Shown here: positions 20,572-25,705 of the stretch, in pieces
How positions within the stretch are numbered: position 1 is the stretch's first letter
Layout of the letters: the number at the start of each line of letters is the position of its first letter
From: a virus
Length of the DNA stretch: 25,705 nucleotides
Strand: one strand, 5' to 3'
Virus record (IMG/VR): IMGVR_UViG_3300025864_000047
Span: 1-25,705 of that record
Position numbers and translations under genes: made by a program
The notes under the pieces: generated by a model
Told to the model about the DNA's origin: nothing
Seen by the model: only the letters and a program-made list of their open reading frames with translations
The model's database searches: none

Positions 20572-20822
20572 GGAAGAATCCTTTCGGTGGTCGCAGCCTC
20601 GGGCTGCGGGGATGACTTGACTGGCCAGGACGTGATGCGGCGCAGCACGTCTCCGCCGCACCTTCTGACGGTATCCAGCCACTCCATGGCCTCTGCGGTT
20701 GTCAGCTCGCGGTCCATGTCGCGGTCACGCACGTAGGTATGCATCACGCTACGGCCGTCGTCCTTGCGCACGAGCTCGTGCATCGAGTCGTTCCCGATGA
20801 GACGGGCGATAACGACGGTCAT
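20568..20822 (-). CDS. Hypothetical protein, 84 aa
   Basis: ATG 20822 overlaps the upstream stop as ATGA, and its stop overlaps the ssb ATG. The protein has VVIARLIGNDSMHELVRKDD, SVMHTYVRDRDMDRELTTAE and AMEWLDTVRRCGGDVLRRIT. It is a small alpha/beta protein that I do not recognise. Strict coupling to ssb suggests a DNA-replication role. Confidence 0.6.
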   Translation of the reverse strand: MTVVIARLIGNDSMHELVRKDDGRSVMHTYVRDRDMDRELTTAEAMEWLDTVRRCGGDVLRRITSWPVKSSPQPEAATTERILP

Positions 20823-21205
20823 GACGTCTCCCATCCCCAGCACCGGCAGTTGAGCCCGACGTGCGGCCAGTGAGTGCGGTTGCAGGCCGACGTCCCCAGC
20901 TCGCGGTGCCGGCAGTTCGCGCACCGCTCGGCGCCCAGCGTCGGCATTGGCACGAGCTTCACGTAGCCGCCACCGCTGCCGGGCATGCCTTCGATGGCGA
21001 TGTCCCGCCTGAGCCTGACTGCGGCGTTGCCCACGGCTCCGCGGCCGACCTCGTAGCCGAGCTCCTCGCAGACGTCGGCCGTGGTCACGATCTCGTTTGG
21101 CCGGCGCTCCGTGAGGCGCAGGAGGGCGCGGCGAGTGGTGAGGGCGTCGGAGTGGCGGGTGGGCGCAGGGATGGTGAATCGCGTGGTTGCCGTGTAGGTG
21201 GTCAT
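20819..21205 (-). CDS. Winged-helix protein with C-terminal Cys cluster, 128 aa
   Basis: ATG 21205 fits an overlap with the preceding stop. The first 85 residues look like a helix-turn-helix (RRALLRLTERRPNEIVTTAD, VCEELGYEVGRGAVGNAAVR). The end holds AERCANCRHRELGTSACN, and LNCRCWGWETS, a second Cys set. The protein at 21842-22228 has the same plan (HTH, then Cys cluster), though the sequences differ. It could be a regulator of early genes. Confidence 0.6.
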   Translation of the reverse strand: MTTYTATTRFTIPAPTRHSDALTTRRALLRLTERRPNEIVTTADVCEELGYEVGRGAVGNAAVRLRRDIAIEGMPGSGGGYVKLVPMPTLGAERCANCRHRELGTSACNRTHWPHVGLNCRCWGWETS

Positions 21206-21435
21206 GGAGAGTCCGTCCGATGCATCTCTTCCCACGCCGCCTCAGTGTCGCAGATGAGAATGCTCGCTTCGTTGTCGACGGACGTCTGGTTGACGATAAT
21301 GTCGAGATGGCGGAAACCCTCGGCTTCGCAACGCTGCGCGAGGTTCCACGCCACGTCATGCCACTTGTCCCGCTCGCGAGTTAGTTCTGCCTTCGTCGGT
21401 GTTTCGGGACTCATCGGCTGACCGGGGCGCGTCAT
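21202..21435 (-). CDS. Hypothetical protein, 77 aa
   Basis: ATG 21435 overlaps the methyltransferase stop as ATGA; MSPETP at 21414 is an alternative. The N-terminal half is a charged helix (PTKAELTRERDKWHDVAWNL), the rest (RHLDIIVNQTSVDNEASILI) likely beta. I do not recognise it. Confidence 0.55.
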   Translation of the reverse strand: MTRPGQPMSPETPTKAELTRERDKWHDVAWNLAQRCEAEGFRHLDIIVNQTSVDNEASILICDTEAAWEEMHRTDSP

Positions 21436-21845
21436 GGGGCCACATCCTCGGGAGGCTCAAGCACGAACGCCGCGATGAAGCGTCCGGTCCCCTTACCGGG
21501 CTCGCCGTCTTCCGTGGCGCACCACTTGATGTCTTTCAGGTTGCGGATGTCGGCGCCGGCTTCGACTAGGTAGTGGATCCATTTGTCGATTGGGAAGACG
21601 AAGACGACGCGCTTCCCCTTCGCGTTCTCGGCGATGGCCTTCCGTACCCAGGCGGTCGGTCCCTTGAAGGGTGGGTTGACGTAGTTCGATTGCCCCCATT
21701 CCACTTCCAGGCCGTCGAAGTCATCGGGCCGCGGATAAGGACACGGGTCGAAGTCGAAATGGAACTCGTCGTCTAGTTCGGCCAGCAAGTCCGGCGGTGT
21801 CAGCCAATAGTGCCGCCCGTCTCCTGCACATTCGTAGGGAGTCAT
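21432..21845 (-). CDS. Phage N6-adenine DNA methyltransferase (Dam-like)
   Basis: The product is 137 aa from ATG 21845, overlapping the upstream stop as ATGA. The sequence YWLTPPDLLAELDDEFHFDF, then DPCPYPRPDDFDGL, WGQSNYVNPPFKGPTAWVRK and VVFVFPIDKWIHYLVEAGAD has the DPC-P and NPPF elements of the phage DNA N-6-adenine-methyltransferase family (Dam, PF05869). It is somewhat short for the family, because the C-terminal part is compact (GTGRFIAAFVLEPPED). It would methylate adenine in phage DNA, probably against host restriction. Confidence 0.85.
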   Translation of the reverse strand: MTPYECAGDGRHYWLTPPDLLAELDDEFHFDFDPCPYPRPDDFDGLEVEWGQSNYVNPPFKGPTAWVRKAIAENAKGKRVVFVFPIDKWIHYLVEAGADIRNLKDIKWCATEDGEPGKGTGRFIAAFVLEPPEDVAP

Positions 21846-22228
21846 GAGGCCACCATCGCATCCCAAAGCGTTGGAGGAGCCAGCATCTCGAGCTCGGCGT
21901 CGAGCCCGCTGTGTTGGCAGGGCCAGCAAACCCCGTCGTTGTTCCAGCGGTTGAGCCGGGCGTGGCAGACGGGGCAGGTGTCCTTGCGTGACGCCGGGGA
22001 GGCTTCCTGCCGTGGCCGCTTCGTCAGCGCGTAGTAGGCGCCGCGCTTCGATCCTCGGGGGTTGTAGTTGTGGAAGCCGTAGCCACGGCCGGCGAGTCGC
22101 CCGAGCGTGAGGCTCACGTAGTTGCTGCCGCGGGCGCCGGCCTCGTAACCGCAGGCGGTCGCCAGCTCGCGCATGGTCCGGGGGCCTTCGCCGAGTAGGT
22201 CGACGATGGTTTGTTGGCGGGGGGTCAT
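21842..22228 (-). CDS. Winged-helix plus zinc-ribbon protein, 128 aa
   Basis: ATG 22228 overlaps the upstream stop as ATGA. A winged helix occupies about residues 1-70 (MTPRQQTIVDLLGEGPRTMR, ELATACGYEAGARGSNYVSL, LGRLAGRGYGF). The C-terminal part has DTCPVCHARLNRWNNDGVCW followed by PCQHSG, a CxxC...CxxC zinc ribbon. A phage transcription or replication regulator is plausible. Confidence 0.65.
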   Translation of the reverse strand: MTPRQQTIVDLLGEGPRTMRELATACGYEAGARGSNYVSLTLGRLAGRGYGFHNYNPRGSKRGAYYALTKRPRQEASPASRKDTCPVCHARLNRWNNDGVCWPCQHSGLDAELEMLAPPTLWDAMVAS

Positions 22229-22608
22229 GGCGTGCTCCTCTCGGCCCAGCGGGCAAGGATGAACGCGATGGCGGTATCGTTGCGTTCACACAGATTGGGC
22301 CGGTCCATTAGGCTAGGCCGGTCGGCATGGCGGGCCACCCACTCCCATTTGTCCCGCTCGGCCTCGGCATCTTCGTATCGCTTCTGCGCGATCTCGACCT
22401 CACGGCACGGGAGCCTCTTCTCATACAGAGCGTCAGCTCGGGCCTCGGCCCGCCGCCGCTTGGCGTCTTCGTGTTCAAGGTTGGCCCGCAACTGCGCGTT
22501 GAACTGCTCCAGATCGGCGATGCGCCGTCTCAGGTCTGCCTTGCTGGCCCCTCCCGACAACTCATGCATAGGCCCGTACTGTTCAAGGCCGCTTCCAAAG
22601 TCGCTCAT
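22225..22608 (-). CDS. Coiled-coil protein with MSDFGSGLEQYGP N-terminus, 127 aa
   Basis: ATG 22608 overlaps the previous stop. Its first 31 residues (MSDFGSGLEQYGPMHELSGG, then ASKADLRRRIADLE) match the gene at 12663-13025; after that the two diverge. Here a charged coiled coil (QFNAQLRANLEHEDAKRRRA and DAEAERDKWEWVARHADR) leads to a C-terminus ILARWAERSTP, whose end resembles that of the 92-aa coiled-coil protein. Function unknown. Confidence 0.7.
   Translation of the reverse strand: MSDFGSGLEQYGPMHELSGGASKADLRRRIADLEQFNAQLRANLEHEDAKRRRAEARADALYEKRLPCREVEIAQKRYEDAEAERDKWEWVARHADRPSLMDRPNLCERNDTAIAFILARWAERSTP
22514..22607. repeat. Duplicated gene-start segment, copy 2
   Basis: Matches 12931-13024 at 89 of 94 positions without gaps. 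It carries the 5' end of the 127-aa coiled-coil gene. Confidence 0.9.
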
Positions 22609-22910
22609 GCCTTCACCCTCGCCGCGCGACTGGCCATCTTCTCGAGCGCGTCGACGATGCGGCGCATGTCGGCTGCCGTGGGGGCCGTCTCGCGCGTCAC
22701 GAGCGTGGTCGACACGCCCTCGAGGTGCGGCTGGCGGTCGGGATGCTCGCCGCACCAGTCGTCCTCATAGATGGCGGGCCACCATGCCGGGGTCTCTTCG
22801 GCACTCGCTACCTGCGGAGCATTGCGACGGCATTCTCGCAGTTTCGTCTTGTTTCTCGTCCGAAGTGGAGCCCAGCACCATGGGCACGTCTTGCAGGTTG
22901 CGTCGCTCAC
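22605..22910 (-). CDS. Cys-rich phage protein (CxxC...CRRxAP...WCGEH), 101 aa
   Basis: GTG 22910 overlaps the upstream stop; the start region is a copy of the boundary repeat. It has CKTCPWCWAPLRTRNKTKLR, ECRRNAPQVASAEETPAWWP and AIYEDDWCGEHPD. 'C..C.........CRR.AP.v......WP.v..ddWCGE' is a well-known small metal-binding pattern of phages and prophages. The second half is a helical tail (ADMRRIVDALEKMASRAARV). Four Cys (and a His) probably bind zinc or an Fe-S cluster. Role unknown. Confidence 0.7.
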   Translation of the reverse strand: MSDATCKTCPWCWAPLRTRNKTKLRECRRNAPQVASAEETPAWWPAIYEDDWCGEHPDRQPHLEGVSTTLVTRETAPTAADMRRIVDALEKMASRAARVKA

Positions 22911-22926
22911 TTCGTCCCCCTCTCGG
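22902..22926. repeat. Gene-boundary repeat (start-associated), copy 3
   Basis: Identical over 25 bases to 16183-16207. It contains the last codons of the 59-aa gene (ERGTK, stop) and the GTG start of the 101-aa gene. The copy at 13017-13041 differs in its last positions. Confidence 0.75.
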
Positions 22927-23086
22927 TCACACGGAGGAAGAAGTCCCCACTGCCGACCTCCACGAGGACGAGCGGCACGTCAATCGAAAGCTTCAACAGA
23001 GCCAGCATCTCGCTGTTGGTGCTATGCAGGGTAAACGCGGCGGCGTTGTCGAAGCACTCAGCAGTGACTTTCATGAGTTCGCTCAT
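22907..23086 (-). CDS. Small protein, 59 aa
   Basis: ATG 23086 overlaps the ERF stop as TGATG. The protein (MSELMKVTAECFDNAAAFTL, HSTNSEMLALLKLSIDVPLV, LVEVGSGDFFLRVTERGTK) is mixed beta/helix. I know no family. Its last codons form the boundary repeat. Confidence 0.6.
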   Translation of the reverse strand: MSELMKVTAECFDNAAAFTLHSTNSEMLALLKLSIDVPLVLVEVGSGDFFLRVTERGTK

Positions 23087-24285
23087 CACGCCACCGCCTT
23101 CTCGCCGGGCCCACGGACGCCGGTCTTCACGTCCGTGACCCACCTTTGGAGGTAATCGATCACCTTCGGCGCCTTGGTCTTCACGAGCTCGTCGCGGTGG
23201 GCAATGCCGAACTCCTCGGCCAGCGCGTAGCGCCATTCGTCGGTGCCGACGCCGAGCCGCTCCAGCTCGCTGCACTGCGCGCCGATGCGCGTCAGCTGCG
23301 GGGCCGTGATGCTGCCGACCTTGTAGGGCTTCTCCTTGGGCGCCTTGGCCTCCGCCGCCTTGTCCAGCTCGGCGTCCAGGTCGCCGAATCCGTCGTCATC
23401 GGCCTCGGGGGCATGGGAGGCCGCCGCAGGTGCGGCGACCTCCTCAGCGGGCTCCTGCGTGGACGTGGCAGGCGGCATGAAGTCGGCAGCGGAGACGTCC
23501 GGGTAGGTCGGGAATGGCACGGCAGCCGGGGCGGTCGGCTCCGGGGGCGGCGGATCGGCGAATCCGGCGACGATCTCGAGCAGGCGCTCGTACTCGGCGG
23601 CGGGGAGGCTCGTCAGGTGCTCGCCGTCGCCGACGTCTCTGCCGCTGAGCACGCCAAGGAACCAACTGGACGCGCGGCCCTTGGCGAAGAGGTCCTCATG
23701 GAGCCGCCGGGCTTGCGCCTGGGTGATGGTGCCGTTTCCGGGGAGAGCTGGGGTCGCGGCGACTGGGGGCGGCGGCGGCGCTGCGGCCTGCTCACGCTGC
23801 TGGTCTTGACGGACGGCCTGCGGTTGTGCCGCCGACTCCTGTGTGCCCGCCTCGTTGTCGGCCTCGTCGCCTGCCTCGATCATGAAGGTCTTGAGCAGGC
23901 CGTTCTTGAGCGCGTAGGAGAGTGCCTTGCCGCTGCCCTTGTCGTCCGTGTCGACGCCCTCGCCCGGGAAGCTCACGCTGTAGGCGTCGGTCGGGTCGTC
24001 GACGTTCATGAAGGTGAGGCGCAGCACGAGCGTCGTCTTGTAGCGCGCGGCGCCCTTCGCCGTCGCGCCGATCTGCTCACAGCCGACAGAGCTCTCGTCG
24101 ATGCCGGTCATGAATCCGACGCCATGCTTGACGAGGGCCGGGCGCACAAGCGCCACCACGTCATCGTGCTTCACATACTTGAAGCTCGGGCCGCTCTGCG
24201 TCTTGCCTCCTTTTTGAATGTATGGCACTTCGCCCATCACGGCCAAGAGGCGCGCGGCGAGCGTGGGTGGTCTGATCTCAGTCAT
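23086..24285 (-). CDS. erf: ERF-family single-strand annealing recombinase
   Basis: The product is 399 aa from ATG 24285, behind GGAGGT. The first 150 residues are the ERF domain: LAARLLAVMGEVPYIQKGG, FKYVKHDDVVALVRPALVKH, TLVLRLTFMNVDDPTDAYSV, FPGEGVDTDDKGSGKALSYA and LKNGLLKTFMIEAGDEAD. A proline/alanine linker is followed by two similar helical units, ITQAQARRLHEDLFAKGRAS and ITAPQLTRIGAQCSELERLG, which may be tandem copies of a small C-terminal domain. It anneals complementary single strands during phage recombination; SSB and RusA are encoded downstream. Confidence 0.9.
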   Translation of the reverse strand: MTEIRPPTLAARLLAVMGEVPYIQKGGKTQSGPSFKYVKHDDVVALVRPALVKHGVGFMTGIDESSVGCEQIGATAKGAARYKTTLVLRLTFMNVDDPTDAYSVSFPGEGVDTDDKGSGKALSYALKNGLLKTFMIEAGDEADNEAGTQESAAQPQAVRQDQQREQAAAPPPPPVAATPALPGNGTITQAQARRLHEDLFAKGRASSWFLGVLSGRDVGDGEHLTSLPAAEYERLLEIVAGFADPPPPEPTAPAAVPFPTYPDVSAADFMPPATSTQEPAEEVAAPAAASHAPEADDDGFGDLDAELDKAAEAKAPKEKPYKVGSITAPQLTRIGAQCSELERLGVGTDEWRYALAEEFGIAHRDELVKTKAPKVIDYLQRWVTDVKTGVRGPGEKAVA

Positions 24286-24310
24286 GGTGTGTACCTCCGT
24301 GAGCCGCGCG

Positions 24311-24976
24311 TCAGTGCGTGCGCGGTGAGTAGGTGATTTCTTCTTCGCAGCCAGGAACGTCGCCGCCGTCCCTGTACCACTTGGCGATGCGAGCGGTGTC
24401 GAGAATCCAGTACGCGCGCGGGATCTTCGCCTCGTCGACGACCTTGTAGTCGCGGTGCTTGACCATGCCGACAGTGCCGGCCTCGGTCTTCACGACAGCC
24501 TGGACGACGGGGATGACCGCCGGCGGGGCGACCTGGACGGGTGCAGGCGCCGGCTCCTCGCCGCGCTTGACTGCCGCAGCCGCCTCGGCCTCAGCCTTGG
24601 CGCGGGCGACGAACGCCTCGCGCTCGATACGCTCGGCCTCGCGGCGGGCGGCCTCGTCGGCGTCGATCTTGGCCTTGTGATACACGCCGGTCTTCTTGCC
24701 GATGGTGTCTTTCGCGGTCTTGAAGGGTTCGTAGGCGTCGTTGAACGCGGCGTCGATCGCGTTGCACTTGGCGAGCGGCTCCGCCTTCACCTCGTCGTGC
24801 CGGGCCTTGGCCTGCTTCAGGCCCTTGGTGACGATGGCCAGCACGAACTTGGCGCCGGCGTCGGTCACGTCGTCATGGATGACGAGGGCCTCGGCCTGCG
24901 TGGCGAGCTCTAGGCCGGTCTCGCGGATCTGTGCTGCTTCGAAGTCGTAGCTCTGGATCTCAGTGCTGGGAGTCAT
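24311..24976 (-). CDS. Coiled-coil protein next to ERF, 221 aa
   Basis: ATG 24976 overlaps the previous stop as ATGA. It is largely helical: SYDFEAAQIRETGLELATQA, FVLAIVTKGLKQAKARHDEV, then EAARREAERIEREAFVARAK with a long coiled coil, an Ala/Pro linker (PVQVAPPAVIPVV), and a C-terminal part MVKHRDYKVVDEAKIPRAYW. Proteins of this shape occur beside ERF or exonuclease genes in phage recombination modules; I know of no proven activity. Confidence 0.7.
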   Translation of the reverse strand: MTPSTEIQSYDFEAAQIRETGLELATQAEALVIHDDVTDAGAKFVLAIVTKGLKQAKARHDEVKAEPLAKCNAIDAAFNDAYEPFKTAKDTIGKKTGVYHKAKIDADEAARREAERIEREAFVARAKAEAEAAAAVKRGEEPAPAPVQVAPPAVIPVVQAVVKTEAGTVGMVKHRDYKVVDEAKIPRAYWILDTARIAKWYRDGGDVPGCEEEITYSPRTH

Positions 24977-25230
24977 CGGTCTTTCCTCCAGTCGTCTTCA
25001 TTCATGCAGTCGGCGCAGCCGCCGCGCCCGTGACAGGTCGGGCAGTTGCCGTCGAGGTCCGTGACGGTGACGTGGACCTTGGCCCAGGCGCGAAACTCGG
25101 GGTTTGAGTTCAGGCGGCGCGCGAGCGCGATGCCGAACCCTTCGGGGGGGGCGTGGCCGGCGAGCGCATCTTCAGCCTCGGCCTCATCACTTGCCTTCAT
25201 CACGTCGGGATAGTTGCGGGGCTCGTTCAT
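24973..25230 (-). CDS. DnaJ-type zinc-knuckle small protein, 85 aa
   Basis: ATG 25230 overlaps the next stop as ATGA. The end of the protein is NCPTCHGRGGCADCMNEDDW, resembling one zinc knuckle of the DnaJ Cys-rich domain (CPTCHGRG..C). The first half is acidic (YPDVMKASDEAEAEDALAGH). A small metal-binding protein; role unknown. Confidence 0.65.
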   Translation of the reverse strand: MNEPRNYPDVMKASDEAEAEDALAGHAPPEGFGIALARRLNSNPEFRAWAKVHVTVTDLDGNCPTCHGRGGCADCMNEDDWRKDR

Positions 25231-25403
25231 GCCGCCTGCTCCCGAATCGAGCAGGGACAGGCCGTGGCCGTGAGTGACTCGCCGAAGAGGGCGAGCTCCA
25301 TGGCGATCTGGCAGTGCGGATCGTCGCAGGCATCGGTGGTGACGAAGATGCAGGAGGCGCAGCCGAGCTCGTGACCCGCCTGCCACGGGGACAGGGCGAT
25401 CAT
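25227..25403 (-). CDS. Cys-rich small protein, 58 aa
   Basis: ATG 25403 overlaps the upstream stop as ATGA; the frame further upstream is a shadow of the membrane-protein gene. The sequence LGCASCIFVTTDACDDPHCQ, followed by SLTATACPCSI, has six to seven Cys and could bind one or two metal ions. I do not recognise a family. Confidence 0.6.
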   Translation of the reverse strand: MIALSPWQAGHELGCASCIFVTTDACDDPHCQIAMELALFGESLTATACPCSIREQAA

Positions 25404-25675
25404 GGCGTCGGCCACACGATCGCCAGCAGGACGCACAAGGCGATGAGTCCAGCGGCCGTGAGCAGGAAGTAGAACGTCCACACGGCGGCGTCTGAGAGGG
25501 TGAAGCGAGGCTTGCGATTCCAGCGGCGACGGGCGGTACGCGAGGCTGGGATATTGCGCAGAGCCGTTTTCGTGCTACTGTTAACGGCAACTGCCTGGGG
25601 TTCTTTGCGGTTCTTCGGGTCAGCTAGGGCCGGGCGCCGTACCAGCGGCTGCTCGGCCCGTCTTTTACGGGCCAT
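25400..25675 (-). CDS. Basic protein with C-terminal membrane segment, 91 aa
   Basis: ATG 25675 follows AGGAG at 7 bases. The N-terminal 60 residues are strongly basic (MARKRRAEQPLVRRPALADP, RTARRRWNRKPR), followed by a membrane segment (VWTFYFLLTAAGLIALCVLL then AIVWPTP). A tail-anchored membrane protein with a cytoplasmic basic domain is predicted. Function unknown. The last 30 bases of the window upstream show only its ribosome site. Confidence 0.65.
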   Translation of the reverse strand: MARKRRAEQPLVRRPALADPKNRKEPQAVAVNSSTKTALRNIPASRTARRRWNRKPRFTLSDAAVWTFYFLLTAAGLIALCVLLAIVWPTP

Positions 25676-25705
25676 CTCTTGCTCCTATCGGTCGTTCACC
25701 CCTAC

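Noticed and set aside
23146-24336. A 396-codon open frame on the plus strand
   Set aside because: It mirrors the ERF gene; composition is low-complexity Arg/Gly/Leu and there is no ribosome site or neighbouring gene on that strand.
1-25705. Integrated prophage with host genes at the edges
   Set aside because: No host gene is visible, and a single uninterrupted attP lies inside the phage gene order.

Overview
The window is a piece of a temperate, tailed (siphovirus-type) bacteriophage genome. Every gene I can support is on the minus strand, so transcription runs from high to low coordinates. Base composition is GC-rich, Shine-Dalgarno sequences are strong (AGGAGG, AAAGGAG), and genes are packed head to tail with ATGA, GTGA or TGATG overlaps. 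The many small Cys-rich proteins resemble families common in actinobacteriophages, so I infer a high-GC actinobacterial host. No host gene is present apart from the 3' part of a tRNA-Arg gene, which I read as the phage attachment site.

Layout in transcription order. (1) 25675-14200, early region: membrane and zinc-binding small proteins, an ERF-type single-strand annealing recombinase with its coiled-coil neighbour, a Dam-like N6-adenine methyltransferase, SSB, many small Cys-rich or HTH proteins, a RecA-fold (AAA_25/RepA-like) helicase or ATPase, an iteron-like repeat array (17241-17470, candidate replication origin), a RusA Holliday-junction resolvase and a tyrosine integrase. (2) 14199-13026: a promoter-like site, a short operon ending in an excisionase-like gene, and the attP region (tRNA-Arg 3' half flanked by candidate arm-type repeats). 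(3) 13025-10083: a coiled-coil protein, Cys-rich proteins, a ParB-like protein and a cytosine-5 methyltransferase ORF carrying an extra recognition-domain block. (4) 10093-1, late region: small and large terminase, portal, four small overlapping ORFs, a MuF-type minor capsid protein carrying a zinc metallopeptidase domain, scaffold, major capsid protein, head-tail connectors, tail terminator and the start of the major tail protein, which runs off the left edge.

The most unusual features are: (a) a minor capsid (MuF) gene that appears split in two by an insertion carrying an HExxH metallopeptidase domain and a 58-aa Cys protein; (b) a C5-methyltransferase ORF in which a second recognition domain plus motifs IX-X lies in frame upstream of a complete enzyme; (c) a dense array of AAGGTGCGC repeats with palindromes next to the helicase gene; (d) int and xis genes that share the same last 31 bases; (e) two genes 9.6 kb apart with nearly identical 5' ends and unrelated remainders; and (f) an uninterrupted attP, indicating that the sequence represents free or circular phage DNA rather than an integrated prophage. 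No repressor, lysis gene, tail-tip gene or complete tRNA is visible in the window.
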